A DNA stretch of 64,000 nt from Lachnospiraceae bacterium. Its GTDB lineage: Bacteria > Bacillota > Clostridia > Lachnospirales > Lachnospiraceae. The translations under genes and the position numbers were made by a program. Below the pieces are notes generated by a model, which saw nothing but the letters and a program-made list of their open reading frames with translations, was not told where the DNA came from and searched no databases. Shown piece after piece: positions 55,219 to 63,978 of this stretch. How positions within the stretch are numbered: the first letter of the stretch is position 1; each line of letters begins with the position of its first letter. Location: NCBI GenBank assembly GCA_024682375.1, contig JAIKZI010000039.1:1-64000 (forward strand), in the 5' to 3' direction.

Positions 55219-56331
55219 ATGTTTAAAAATCACAGTGATAATATAGATTTTGGATCCTACAAATATTATATAAGAGATAGTTTTTTAGATCTTTCTAAAA
55301 TTATGTCTTCTATGAATATAAAAGGGATCAAAATCTGTATTGTTTCTGATTCAAATGTAAGTAAGCTCTATACAGACGAAGTAAAGAAAGTTTTAAATGA
55401 ATCTTTTGATTTATATGATTTTTCTTTTGAAGCTGGAGAGTCTTACAAGAATCTTTCAACCGTACAGTCTCTGTACGGCTTTTTAATTGAAAATCATTTT
55501 AATCGAGATGATATCCTAATCGCCCTTGGTGGAGGAGTAGTAGGTGATCTATGCGGTTTCTGTGCTTCTACCTATTTAAGAGGTATAAGATATATACAAA
55601 TGCCTACCTCACTCTTAGCATCTGTTGATAGTTCAATCGGTGGCAAAACCGGAGTAGACTTTGAAGGCTATAAAAATATGGTCGGTGCTTTTTACGAACC
55701 ATTATTTGTATATGTAAATACAATAGTTCTAAAGACACTCCCCGAAGGTGAGTTTAAATCAGGATTAGGTGAGGTATTAAAATATGCCTTCATTCTTGAT
55801 AAGGATTTCTTCGAATATCTAAACGAGAATCTAATAAATATTTATAATCACAAACCTAAAACAATAAATACAATTATTTACAACTGTGCAATTTTCAAAA
55901 AAATGATTGTAGAAGAGGATCCAAAAGAAAAGGGTATAAGAGTATTTTTAAATTTCGGTCATACCATCGGACATGCTATAGAGAAACTATCTAATTTTAC
56001 AAAAAAGCATGGTGAATGTGTTGCAATTGGTAGCTTTTTTGCTATAGATATTTCAAGGGAAATGGGTTATCTTAATGAGAATGAAGCTAAAAGAATGCAA
56101 CAATTGATTATGGATTATGGATTTGATATAGATATACCTGATTCAATAAGCACTGATGATATTATAAAAGCAATTTCATCTGATAAAAAGCAAGGAAAAG
56201 ATGGTCTTAGATTTATTATCCTAGATAATATAGGACATGCTAAGATAATCTCAAATATGGACAAAAAATATATAATTAGAGGAATTGAAAATGGAAAAGA
56301 AACTAACAAAAGAACAGATACTCAAATCTAA
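55219..56331 (+). CDS. aroB: 3-dehydroquinate synthase
   Basis: This is the second step of the shikimate pathway (DAHP to 3-dehydroquinate, NAD and metal dependent). At 370 residues it has GGGVVGDLCGFCASTYLRGI, QMPTSLLASVDSSIGGKTGVD, KSGLGEVLKYAF and the metal-site FGHTIGHAIE. It is separate from aroA. The start is 2 bases after the sepF stop, and its 3' end overlaps lspA by about 40 bases. Confidence 0.97.
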   Translation: MFKNHSDNIDFGSYKYYIRDSFLDLSKIMSSMNIKGIKICIVSDSNVSKLYTDEVKKVLNESFDLYDFSFEAGESYKNLSTVQSLYGFLIENHFNRDDILIALGGGVVGDLCGFCASTYLRGIRYIQMPTSLLASVDSSIGGKTGVDFEGYKNMVGAFYEPLFVYVNTIVLKTLPEGEFKSGLGEVLKYAFILDKDFFEYLNENLINIYNHKPKTINTIIYNCAIFKKMIVEEDPKEKGIRVFLNFGHTIGHAIEKLSNFTKKHGECVAIGSFFAIDISREMGYLNENEAKRMQQLIMDYGFDIDIPDSISTDDIIKAISSDKKQGKDGLRFIILDNIGHAKIISNMDKKYIIRGIENGKETNKRTDTQI

Positions 56332-56833
56332 AAAGATTTTATTTTTAAGTATTTTTTTAATTGTACTTTTAGTATTTTTAGATTCATATACAAAATTCAT
56401 GGCAATAAGTCATTTAATGGATAAGGATAATATTATTTTAATACCTGGTGTTTTAGAACTTTCATTTGTAAAAAATACCGGTGCAGCCTTTTCGTTTATG
56501 GGAACACATGCAGGTGTTTTTAGAATCATCATGGGAATATTAACACCAATCTTTTTATTAGCAATTATTTATCTTATGGTAAAGATTCCTAAGAATAAAA
56601 AGATGGCTCCAGTATATGTAATCATGATTTTTGTACTAAGCGGTGCTATAGGAAACTACATAGATAGAATGGCAAAAGGATTCGTTGTAGATTTTATCTA
56701 TTTTTCCCTAATTGACTTTCCTGTCTTCAACGTAGCTGATATCTATATCACATGTAGTTTCTTCATTTTGATTTTGTTAATTCTATTTTGCTATAAAGAT
56801 GAGGATTTTAAATGGCTAACACTGAAAAAATAG
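56291..56833 (+). CDS. lspA: Lipoprotein signal peptidase II
   Basis: This membrane aspartyl protease removes signal peptides from prolipoproteins, and several genes here encode lipoproteins. At 180 residues it has four membrane segments, FVKNTGAAFSF (59-69), and the two motif regions GNYIDR...GFVVDF (about 121-135) and FNVADIY (147-152); D134 and D150 are the likely catalytic pair. A TTG at 56285 is also in frame, but AGAGGA sits 7 bases before the ATG at 56291, which is the better start. It overlaps aroB upstream and rluD downstream. Confidence 0.96.
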   Translation: MEKKLTKEQILKSKKILFLSIFLIVLLVFLDSYTKFMAISHLMDKDNIILIPGVLELSFVKNTGAAFSFMGTHAGVFRIIMGILTPIFLLAIIYLMVKIPKNKKMAPVYVIMIFVLSGAIGNYIDRMAKGFVVDFIYFSLIDFPVFNVADIYITCSFFILILLILFCYKDEDFKWLTLKK

Positions 56834-57777
56834 CACATGATGATATAAATTTAGTAAAAGATTCAAAGTTAGTAAAATATACTGTGCGTGATGATGAAGC
56901 AGAACAGAGAGTAGATGCATTTCTTTCTATGATGGACGAAGAACACTCTAGAAGCTTCTATACGAAATTAGTAAAAAATGGCAACCTTACTATTAATTCA
57001 AAAGTAATAAAGAAGCCAAGTGCCATTTTAAATTCAGGAGATATAGTTTGTATCGAAATACCTGCTCCAAAACCTCTTGAAGTTTTGGCTGAAGATATTC
57101 CTCTTGATATTCTTTATGAAGATAATGATTTAATAATCGTAAATAAGCCAAAGGGAATGGTCGTACATCCAGCAGAAGGACATCTAAATGGAACTTTAGT
57201 AAATGCTTTACTATTTCATTGTAAGAATTCTCTAAGCGGAATAAACGGTATTTTAAGGCCTGGAATCGTACATAGAATTGACATGAATACAACAGGTTCT
57301 CTTATAGTATGTAAAAACGATTTATCGCATAATAAAATTGCAGAACAAATAAAGGTTCATTCTATAAATAGAATCTATCTCGGTATAGTACATGGAAATC
57401 TAAAAGAAGATGAAGGTACCATAGAAGGTCCTATTGGAAGAAGTAAAAATGACAGAAAGAAAATGGCTATAACTCCAGATGGAAAAGAAGCCATAACACA
57501 TTTCAAAGTTATAGAAAGATTAAATGGTTATACCTTCTGTGAATTCAAACTTGAAACAGGAAGAACTCATCAGATTAGAGTACATATGGCTTCAATAAAA
57601 CATCCCCTTTTAGGAGATGATGTATACGGGCCTAAAAAATGTCCTATAAAAGGCTTACAAGGTCAAACTTTACATGCATATAAAATAGGATTTATACATC
57701 CAACAACAAACGAATACATGGAATTTAGGGCTCCACTTCCAGAATATTTTGAGAAACTTTTAAACAAGCTAAGATAA
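56812..57777 (+). CDS. Pseudouridine synthase (RluD/RluA family)
   Basis: It isomerises uridines in 23S rRNA. At 321 residues an N-terminal S4 RNA-binding domain (about 25-85) precedes the catalytic core with HRIDMNTTGSLIVCKND, where the usual HRLDxxTSG is varied to HRID..TTG but the catalytic aspartate is kept; ETGRTHQIRVHMA and HPLLGDDVYG are typical. It overlaps the lspA 3' end by 22 bases. lspA-rluD order is common in Firmicutes. Confidence 0.94.
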   Translation: MANTEKIAHDDINLVKDSKLVKYTVRDDEAEQRVDAFLSMMDEEHSRSFYTKLVKNGNLTINSKVIKKPSAILNSGDIVCIEIPAPKPLEVLAEDIPLDILYEDNDLIIVNKPKGMVVHPAEGHLNGTLVNALLFHCKNSLSGINGILRPGIVHRIDMNTTGSLIVCKNDLSHNKIAEQIKVHSINRIYLGIVHGNLKEDEGTIEGPIGRSKNDRKKMAITPDGKEAITHFKVIERLNGYTFCEFKLETGRTHQIRVHMASIKHPLLGDDVYGPKKCPIKGLQGQTLHAYKIGFIHPTTNEYMEFRAPLPEYFEKLLNKLR

Positions 57778-57793
57778 CAATGGAGGATTTATT

Positions 57794-58348
57794 ATGATCG
57801 GAATTATTATCGCAATTGTTGTACTTCTTTTAATCGTTTTTTGGGGAATCGGTACTTACAACACACTCATTAAACTACGTACTCAGGTTGAAGAGGGATT
57901 TTCAACTATGGACGTATATCTAAAGAAAAGATTTGATTTGATTCCAAATCTAGTTGCTACAGTAAAAGGATATGCGGCACACGAGGCTGAGACACTTGAA
58001 AAGGTAATTGCTGCCAGAAACAGTGCTTATGCATCAGGAAATATTGATGAAAAGGTTGCTACAGAAGGCCAGATTTCATCTGTATTAAAGAGTTTATTTG
58101 CTGTAGCTGAAAATTATCCTAACCTAAAAGCTGATTCTCAGTTTATCGATCTTCAGCACCAGCTTTCAAGACTAGAAGAAGATATCGCAAACAGCAGAAA
58201 GTATTACAACGGAACTGTAAAAATCTTTAACACAAAGATTCAGCTATTCCCTACAAACATAATTGCAGGAATTGGACATTTTACTAAATTCGATTTCTAT
58301 GAAGTTAAGAATGAGAATGAAAGAGAGAATGTAAAGGTGGAATTTTAG
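57794..58348 (+). CDS. lemA: LemA family membrane protein
   Basis: At 184 residues a single N-terminal membrane helix (about 2-22) is followed by helical bundle sequence with the family signature NTLIKLRTQVEEGFSTMD, VYLKKRFDLIPNLVATVKGY and a conserved YNGTVKIFNTKIQLFP. LemA proteins are widespread and poorly understood; they often sit with DUF2207 or M48 genes. Here a DUF2207 gene follows 2 bases later, so the two probably act together. Confidence 0.93.
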   Translation: MIGIIIAIVVLLLIVFWGIGTYNTLIKLRTQVEEGFSTMDVYLKKRFDLIPNLVATVKGYAAHEAETLEKVIAARNSAYASGNIDEKVATEGQISSVLKSLFAVAENYPNLKADSQFIDLQHQLSRLEEDIANSRKYYNGTVKIFNTKIQLFPTNIIAGIGHFTKFDFYEVKNENERENVKVEF

Positions 58349-58350
58349 AT

Positions 58351-60321
58351 ATGAAAAGAAGAGTAGTAAAACTATTTTCACTATTTCTTGTTTTTTTCCT
58401 AGTTGCCTCTATTCCTTTTACCTCATATGCAAGAACTGAAAGCGAAGATTATACTGATGAAGAATTAGATCAGATGCGTGATGCTCTTGACAAACAATAT
58501 GAAAAAAACCGATATTTAAGGGAAAAAGAAGACTATTACATCAAAGATTTAGATGTAAATGTTACTGTTTCAAGAAATAATGTATTTCATATAAAAGAAA
58601 CATACGTATATGATTTTACAAGGCCACATCACGGACCTACAAGAACTTTTATCCTAAATCATAAACGAAAATATTCATTTGACGAATTATTAAATAACCC
58701 TGCATATAAGAACGCAAATAATTCTACGATCATTGCTAATGTAGAGAATTTAAAGGTATCAAGTGATGATGCGAGTTCTAAGATTGCTTCCTCAAATAAA
58801 TATCAGGATTATTTAAAGGTTAATATTGGTTCAAAATCAAAAACATATACAGGCGTACATAAATATGAATTTTCTTATGATTATAAGATTTATTCAAATG
58901 ATCCTATAGAGGGATATGATGAATTATACTTTAATATCATAGGAACTAAGAACGAATGTCCTGTAGACCATGCTACATTTACAGTTAAAATGCCAAAAAA
59001 ATTCGATACAAAAAAAATCGGATTTAGTGTTGGAAACGAATATTCAACTGGCTATGACGAAAATAACTTAAAATTTACAGTAAACAAAAATACTATAAAG
59101 GGCGAATATCTTTTGCCACTATATTCTGGAAATGGAATAACAATAAGAACATTACTTCCAGAAGGTTATTTTAGTATTAATCATAATCCAACTAAATATT
59201 ATTATTTAATTTTTGGAATAGTAATTATTGGAATTTTAGTTATGATTCCTTGGAAGGGATTAGCTCCAAAACCTGTAGAAGTAGTTAATTTCTATCCGCC
59301 TAATAATATGAGTCCTGTTGAACTTGAAGCTATATATAGGGCAGGAGAACCAAAGAGAATCACATCTATGATTCCTTATTTGGCTAATAAAGGTTGCTTT
59401 AAAATTATAAATGATTCCAAATCATCTTTTTCTTTTGAAAAATTAGAAAGAGATAATAGCGACTTGGATAAAGCCGGCAGTCTATTTATGAAAGGACTTT
59501 TCAAAAATAAGAATTACGTTACAAAAAGCGATTTGCAATACAAATTCTATAAAACAATAGATGCTATAAAAGCTTTCTATGGAAGAATTGGAAAAGACCA
59601 GATAGATAAAAATTCAAAAATTTATTTAAAGGTCGCAATTTGGCTTGCAACTGCAATATCATTATTTGTTAATTTCATTACAACAAATGGTATTCTATAT
59701 TGCCCAAGAACATTTGATTTTACACTAATTCTTATTCCTTTGATTTTACTCTTTGTATATAGCCTGTCTAGCATAATATTATTTATAGTATCGATTTTTG
59801 CTTATATTATTTACTTTGTTATAAGATATTATTCTTTTATAGGTTGTAAAGAAGCAATTATAATCTCAACCATTGCTTATATAGGTTGTTTTGTAATGGT
59901 TAAACTTGCAAAACTTCATATAAAGAGAAAAGAAGAGGAAAATAAGCTTTACGGAGAAATCCTTGGCTTTAAGAGATTTATAGAAACAGCTGAATTAGAC
60001 AAACTAAAAGCACTAAGTACAGAAAATCCAAAGTATTTTTATGACATACTTTCATATGCTTATGTATTTGGATTAGAGAAAAAATGGATTTCAAACTTCG
60101 ATTCTATTCAGGATTATATTGCTGATCAGGATTGGTATGCAGGAAGTCTATACGATATATATGTATTTAACAGCTTTAATCATATGTTAAATTCAACTTA
60201 TTCTAACAGCCTAGCATCTACACCAGCACCTGAAGGAGGATCTTCTGGAGGCGGTTCAGGTTTCTCTGGAGGTGGATTCAGTGGCGGCGGTTCCGGCGGT
60301 GGCGGAGCTGGAGCATGGTAG
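58351..60321 (+). CDS. DUF2207 membrane protein
   Basis: At 656 residues an N-terminal signal peptide (about 1-27, ends near TSYARTES) is followed by an extracellular beta-rich DUF2207 domain (50-280), one membrane helix (about 287-305), a cytoplasmic part, and further membrane helices (about 430-535). The C-terminus is strongly glycine- and serine-rich (last ~25 residues, ending GGGGAGAW), a hallmark of this family. Function is unknown; it is co-transcribed with lemA and ends at a strong bidirectional terminator. Confidence 0.9.
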   Translation: MKRRVVKLFSLFLVFFLVASIPFTSYARTESEDYTDEELDQMRDALDKQYEKNRYLREKEDYYIKDLDVNVTVSRNNVFHIKETYVYDFTRPHHGPTRTFILNHKRKYSFDELLNNPAYKNANNSTIIANVENLKVSSDDASSKIASSNKYQDYLKVNIGSKSKTYTGVHKYEFSYDYKIYSNDPIEGYDELYFNIIGTKNECPVDHATFTVKMPKKFDTKKIGFSVGNEYSTGYDENNLKFTVNKNTIKGEYLLPLYSGNGITIRTLLPEGYFSINHNPTKYYYLIFGIVIIGILVMIPWKGLAPKPVEVVNFYPPNNMSPVELEAIYRAGEPKRITSMIPYLANKGCFKIINDSKSSFSFEKLERDNSDLDKAGSLFMKGLFKNKNYVTKSDLQYKFYKTIDAIKAFYGRIGKDQIDKNSKIYLKVAIWLATAISLFVNFITTNGILYCPRTFDFTLILIPLILLFVYSLSSIILFIVSIFAYIIYFVIRYYSFIGCKEAIIISTIAYIGCFVMVKLAKLHIKRKEEENKLYGEILGFKRFIETAELDKLKALSTENPKYFYDILSYAYVFGLEKKWISNFDSIQDYIADQDWYAGSLYDIYVFNSFNHMLNSTYSNSLASTPAPEGGSSGGGSGFSGGGFSGGGSGGGGAGAW

Positions 60322-60327
60322 AAACTC

Positions 60328-60374
60328 AAAAAAAGTTATTTCATTCCTATAAACGGAATGAAATAACTTTTTTT
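60328..60374. terminator. Bidirectional terminator between DUF2207 gene and recombinase
   Basis: Arms 60328-60347 and 60355-60374 are exact 20-bp complements around a TATAAAC loop, with A and T runs at the ends. The minus-strand recombinase gene ends at 60422, so this serves both converging units. Confidence 0.95.
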
Positions 60375-60421
60375 TCGAGCTTGGTGCGAGAAATATACTT
60401 TAAAACAAGTAATTAGACCAA

Positions 60422-61486
60422 TTATTTATCGCGGTTGAAATCTACGGCGTTTCGGGCCTGTCGTTTATGTTCATCTTCAATAGCTGCATAATAATCTATT
60501 GTAGTGTTGATGTTTTCGTGACCAAGTACATCGGCAACAAGTCTAATATCACCAGTTTCTCTGTAAAGAGCTGTCCCATAGGTAGATCTAAGTTTATGCG
60601 GTGTAATTTTCTTATTTGGAACAGCAATTTTAGCATATTTTTTAACCAGGTTTTCAATAGCATCTACGCTCATTCTTTTTCCCTGTAAGGAGAGGAAGAG
60701 TGCCTTTTCGTGGCCTTCTTTTGCTATAATATGCTTCCTCTCAAGCTGCAGGTAATCATTTATAGCCTCATGCACATATGAGCCAAAATAAAGGACATCC
60801 TGGGCTCCACCTTTACGTACAATAACGAATGAATCATCCTTTAAATTGATATCTGCAACATCTAATCCATTACATTCAGATACACGAATGCCTGTATTTA
60901 ACATCAAAGTCAAAATACATAAATCTCTGTATCTAGTTTTTTCCGCGAATTTCTTTTGACGTTCAGTCATTTGTTCAGAACCATTTTTAATTGCATCCAA
61001 TATAGTTCTTACTTCATAAGAATTCATACGAACAATATTTTTATCTTTTTTAAGTCGAGGCAAAGGAACCAAAGCTGTCGGATCTTCATGAATTTGTTTA
61101 TGTATAAGCATATATTTATACATTCCACGTAAAGGTGACATCTTACGGGCAATTGCACGTTTACCATTTTCATGATGTTCATTTTCATCGATATTAAGTT
61201 CAAGAAATCTTTGATATTCCATGATATCTTCATATTTAACATTACCTAGGTCATCTGTATTAAATTTTCGAATATCTTTACGTGCAAGTATAGGGTTTTT
61301 AGACTGTAAAAAGCGAAAATATGTAAGTAAATCGTATGCATATTGAATACGTGTAGATATTTGAGTTGTAACTTCCTTAGAATAAATAAAATCAACTGCA
61401 GGTGCTGGAAGCTGAGAAATAAGTTCACGTAAACGAAGAGTTTGATCGACTTTCTTTCCTTTATAAAACTCTGAATCTTTACCCAT
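60422..61486 (-). CDS. Tyrosine recombinase (XerC/D-like integrase)
   Basis: At 354 residues it is a full-length site-specific recombinase. The N-terminal SAM-like core-binding domain spans about 38-145. The catalytic residues are all visible: R201 in NTGIRVSECN, K225 in VRKGGAQD, H297 and R300 in TPHKLRSTYG, H323 in LGHENINTT and Y332. The frame continues upstream to 61546, but the ATG at 61486 is preceded by AGGAGAAA and is the real start. No attachment site, excisionase or phage gene is nearby; its neighbours are housekeeping genes, so it may be a Xer-type chromosome resolvase rather than a mobile-element integrase. A conserved position beside plsC and lexA would support this. Confidence 0.93.
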   Translation of the reverse strand: MGKDSEFYKGKKVDQTLRLRELISQLPAPAVDFIYSKEVTTQISTRIQYAYDLLTYFRFLQSKNPILARKDIRKFNTDDLGNVKYEDIMEYQRFLELNIDENEHHENGKRAIARKMSPLRGMYKYMLIHKQIHEDPTALVPLPRLKKDKNIVRMNSYEVRTILDAIKNGSEQMTERQKKFAEKTRYRDLCILTLMLNTGIRVSECNGLDVADINLKDDSFVIVRKGGAQDVLYFGSYVHEAINDYLQLERKHIIAKEGHEKALFLSLQGKRMSVDAIENLVKKYAKIAVPNKKITPHKLRSTYGTALYRETGDIRLVADVLGHENINTTIDYYAAIEDEHKRQARNAVDFNRDK

Positions 61487-61546
61487 AATTTTTCTCCTAT
61501 AAAATACAAAATAAAGCCCAAATAGATCTAATAACAATATATCCAT

Positions 61547-61587
61547 ATTATACCATACTTAAATTCGGAAAAACAGATATTTTTCCG
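61547..61587 (-). promoter_or_regulatory. Recombinase promoter with an overlapping palindrome
   Basis: On the minus strand an extended -10 TGGTATAAT (TATAAT at 61552-61547) lies 60 bases before the recombinase ATG. The -35 region is weak. CGGAAAAA (61566-61573) and TTTTTCCG (61580-61587) form an 8-bp palindrome across that -35 region, a plausible operator. Confidence 0.5.
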
Positions 61588-61623
61588 ATAATTATATTTA
61601 GAGGGTTATACTACTATTTACAG

Positions 61624-61656
61624 CAAAAAAATAAGGAACTGTAAAATACAGTTCCC
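61624..61656 (-). terminator. plsC terminator (minus strand)
   Basis: On the minus strand GGAACTGTA (61655-61647) pairs with TACAGTTCC (61643-61635), followed by TTATTTTTTT. It ends the plsC transcript and protects the recombinase promoter. Confidence 0.85.
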
Positions 61657-61669
61657 AAGTATTGCAAAT

Positions 61670-62392
61670 TCAGTTTTCAAATACTCCGTATTCTTCCATA
61701 GTAGATATAATTCTATCTTTAACTATGTTTGCGATTTCTGGAGTTTTCATATCTTTATAATCTTCATAATAAAGTGGTTTATTAAAAATAACCTTTGTAA
61801 CAACTTTTCCAATAGTTAAACTATTGAGAGGTTTATAAGTGTCTATAAGTGTTACAGGTACTATAGGACACTTAGCTCGAACAGCACTTTTAAAACTACC
61901 TGGTTTAAAATCCTGAACACGATTATGATTCTTCTTATAACCACCTTCAGAGAATATTATAAAGATACGACCCTTCTTAACTTCATCAGTCATCTCATTA
62001 ATAATACGAAGACCCTGACGTAAATTATTGAGCTCTAATCTTTTAGCTTTAAGCATATTTACCATTTCACGTACAAAGAACTGATAGGACTTCGCCTTAT
62101 CCATTACAAATGTACATGGCTTCTCATGAGAATAAATAATAGCTGTTGCATCATATTTACCCTGATGATTTGGAAAAAGAACATATCCACCCTCTTTTGG
62201 AAGATTCTCTGATCCATATGATTCGGTAATAATCTTTCCAGCCTTATTCATAGCTTCAATTTCTGATTGAGCAAATTTGTAAATAGTTTCTTCACTGAAT
62301 TTATCACGATGTCTCGTCATATATCTCATTCGCATAACCATATAAGGTAATCTAGATAAATTCCAAAAAATTATAACTAAAAATCTAATCAT
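61670..62392 (-). CDS. plsC: 1-acylglycerol-3-phosphate acyltransferase
   Basis: It adds the second acyl chain in phosphatidic acid synthesis at the membrane. At 240 residues the catalytic HxxxxD is HQGKYD (76-81) in FPNHQGKYD; the second block reads FSEGGYKKN in place of the common FPEGTRS, and PIVPVTLIDTYKPL is the fourth block. An N-terminal hydrophobic helix (1-22) anchors it. The third-block change (EGGYKK) is seen in some Firmicutes branches. It has its own promoter just downstream of the LysM gene. Confidence 0.9.
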   Translation of the reverse strand: MIRFLVIIFWNLSRLPYMVMRMRYMTRHRDKFSEETIYKFAQSEIEAMNKAGKIITESYGSENLPKEGGYVLFPNHQGKYDATAIIYSHEKPCTFVMDKAKSYQFFVREMVNMLKAKRLELNNLRQGLRIINEMTDEVKKGRIFIIFSEGGYKKNHNRVQDFKPGSFKSAVRAKCPIVPVTLIDTYKPLNSLTIGKVVTKVIFNKPLYYEDYKDMKTPEIANIVKDRIISTMEEYGVFEN

Positions 62393-62439
62393 AAAGTCCT
62401 AAATAAATGCATAAAATCCCGATTAATATTACCTCATAT

Positions 62440-62469
62440 AGTATAAATGAATACCCTATATAATTGCAA
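62440..62469 (-). promoter_or_regulatory. plsC promoter (minus strand)
   Basis: TTGCAA (62469-62464), 18 bases, TATACT (62445-62440) on the minus strand, about 48 bases before the plsC start. It begins 5 bases after the LysM gene stop. Confidence 0.6.
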
Positions 62470-62473
62470 ATTT

Positions 62474-62788
62474 CTACTCAGAATATACGTAATAAGGAAC
62501 TACTAAACTCATTCCAGCTCTGATATTTGAATCAGTAAGATGATTGAGTTCCATAACTTTTTTAATATAACTATTATTGCTCTGAACTTCTGTAGAATTA
62601 AATTTATTAGCAATTCCACATAATGAATCATTCTTTTCAATTTCAACTGATTTATAATATGTATTTATATCATGAAGCTGTTTCGCTTCTGTTTTATGAA
62701 GTCTCTCTGTAAAAAATACAATCAAAAGAATCGCTATAACACCAATAATAAATCTATATCCGATAAATTTTCTAATCTTCCCAAACAT
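62474..62788 (-). CDS. Small membrane LysM protein, YneA-like
   Basis: At 104 residues one membrane helix (about 11-27) is followed by a linker and one LysM domain (about 48-99: NDSLCGIANKFNS; MELNHLTDSNIRAGMSLVVP). It has the same build as YneA of Bacillus, an SOS-induced division inhibitor. Here, too, the gene is divergent from lexA, with LexA-type boxes between. The identity as a YneA functional equivalent is inference from architecture and position, not close sequence similarity. GAAAGGAG lies before the ATG. Its promoter is TTGACA-17-TAATAT at 62869-62841, with a LexA-type box in the spacer. Confidence 0.85.
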   Translation of the reverse strand: MFGKIRKFIGYRFIIGVIAILLIVFFTERLHKTEAKQLHDINTYYKSVEIEKNDSLCGIANKFNSTEVQSNNSYIKKVMELNHLTDSNIRAGMSLVVPYYVYSE

Positions 62789-62807
62789 AATTATCTCCTT
62801 TCGCAGG

Positions 62808-62905
62808 CAAACGCCTGTTCCGAACTACTGTTCGATAATTATATTAATACCCAAACGCATGTTTGTCAACAGAAATATCGAACATATATTCCGAAAATAT
62901 GTTTG
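62808..62905. promoter_or_regulatory. LexA operator cluster between the LysM gene and lexA
   Basis: Five 14-mers fit C(G/A)AA(C/A)-N4-(G/A)TT(C/T)(G/C): 62808-62821 (CAAACGCCTGTTCC), 62821-62834 (CGAACTACTGTTCG, perfect palindromic ends), 62852-62865 (CAAACGCATGTTTG, perfect ends), 62879-62892 (CGAACATATATTCC) and 62892-62905 (CGAAAATATGTTTG). The Bacillus consensus is CGAAC-N4-GTTCG-like. One box lies in the spacer of the LysM promoter and one overlaps the lexA -35. Confidence 0.85.
62841..62869 (-). promoter_or_regulatory. Promoter of the YneA-like gene (minus strand)
   Basis: TTGACA (62869-62864), 17 bases, TAATAT (62846-62841) on the minus strand. A LexA-type box at 62852-62865 occupies the spacer and touches the -35, so LexA binding should block RNA polymerase. 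Confidence 0.75.
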
Positions 62906-62931
62906 CATATAGAAAATCACTATGATAAAAT
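62903..62931 (+). promoter_or_regulatory. lexA promoter
   Basis: TTGCAT (62903-62908), 17 bases, TAAAAT (62926-62931). Its -35 overlaps the last LexA-type box (62892-62905), as expected for autoregulation. Confidence 0.7.
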
Positions 62932-62985
62932 TTTTATATCAATTAAATTATCACAGCATTTGCTGATAAAATTAAGGAGGCTTAT

Positions 62986-63603
62986 ATGGCTTACGGAAAG
63001 ATATCTGCTAAACAACAGGAAATTCTCGATTATATCAAAACAGAAATTATAAATAGAGGATATCCGCCTTCAGTTAGAGAAATCTGCGAAGCAGTAAATC
63101 TAAAATCTACTTCTACTGTTTTTTCTCATTTAGAAAAACTTGAAAAGAATGGATATATTCAAAGAAATTCATCTAAGACACGTGCCATCGAAATTCTAGA
63201 TGAGAATTTCAATATGATGAGAAACGAGTTAGTAAATGTACCTATTGTAGGTCAGGTAGCTGCTGGGCAGCCGATTCTCGCTATCCAGAATATAGAAAAC
63301 TACTTTCCTATTCCTGTTGAATATATGCCAAATGAACAGTCATTTATGCTCAAGGTAAAAGGCGACAGTATGATAAATGTCGGTATCTTCGATAAGGATA
63401 CAATCATTGTAAAGCAGCAGAAATCTGCTAAAAACGGTGATATTGTTGTAGCTTTGATCGATGATTCTGCTACAGTTAAGACTTTTTACAAGGAAGATGG
63501 TCATATCAGACTCCAGCCTGAAAACGATACAATGGATCCTATTATTGTTCCAGATTGTGAAATCCTCGGAAAAGTATTTGGTGTATTTCGTTTCTTTAAT
63601 TAA
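62986..63603 (+). CDS. lexA: LexA repressor
   Basis: LexA represses the SOS regulon and self-cleaves when RecA is active. At 205 residues the winged helix (about 1-70) includes [17 protein letters not shown]. The cleavage site is A93-G94 in VAAGQP, and the catalytic dyad is S128 (KGDSM) and K165 (ATVKTF). AAGGAGG lies 9 bases before the ATG. It is divergent from the YneA-like gene, and its promoter carries the LexA boxes. Confidence 0.98.
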   Translation: MAYGKISAKQQEILDYIKTEIINRGYPPSVREICEAVNLKSTSTVFSHLEKLEKNGYIQRNSSKTRAIEILDENFNMMRNELVNVPIVGQVAAGQPILAIQNIENYFPIPVEYMPNEQSFMLKVKGDSMINVGIFDKDTIIVKQQKSAKNGDIVVALIDDSATVKTFYKEDGHIRLQPENDTMDPIIVPDCEILGKVFGVFRFFN

Positions 63604-63608
63604 AAATG

Positions 63609-63635
63609 GCCCTTTCAGTTTGAAACTGAAAGGGC
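63609..63635. terminator. Bidirectional terminator between lexA and rsfS
   Basis: GCCCTTTCAGTT and AACTGAAAGGGC pair around a short loop, with TTTAACTTTAT on the right and AAAAAT on the left. It sits between the lexA stop and the converging rsfS stop. Confidence 0.85.
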
Positions 63636-63642
63636 TTTAACT

Positions 63643-63978
63643 TTATAATTCAATTCTCTTTGCATCTTTCCAGATATGTTCGAGATCATAGAATTCTCTC
63701 ATATCTTCATTGAATAGATGGAATACGATTTCACCGAAATCTAGAAGTAACCAATCAGATTTCTGACTTCCTTCTACATTCAATTCTTCAATTCCAGCCT
63801 TATGCATGAACTCTTCAATCGCATCTTTGAGACCCTGGAGCTGTCTCTCATTTTTTCCAGAAACGATCATAAAATAATCTGAAATTGGTGTAAGTTCAGT
63901 GATATCAAGACAAACGATATCATCTGCAAGCTTTGCATCTAAAACTTTTGCCAATTCCTTGCATGTTTCTACAGTCAT
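63643..63978 (-). CDS. rsfS: Ribosomal silencing factor RsfS
   Basis: RsfS (Iojap/YbeB family) binds L14 and blocks subunit joining when nutrients are short. At 111 residues it has ADDIVCLDITELTPISDYFMIVSG and VEGSQKSDWLLLDFGEIVFHLF, all typical. The ATG (63978-63976) is preceded by AGGAGACTTT on the minus strand. In Firmicutes it usually follows nadD and yqeK, which would lie beyond the right edge of the window. Confidence 0.96.
   Translation of the reverse strand: MTVETCKELAKVLDAKLADDIVCLDITELTPISDYFMIVSGKNERQLQGLKDAIEEFMHKAGIEELNVEGSQKSDWLLLDFGEIVFHLFNEDMREFYDLEHIWKDAKRIEL

Noticed and set aside
60240..60321. Glycine-rich repeat as a separate repeat element
   Set aside because: GGxGG codons at the end of the DUF2207 gene are the usual C-terminus of that family, not an independent repeat.
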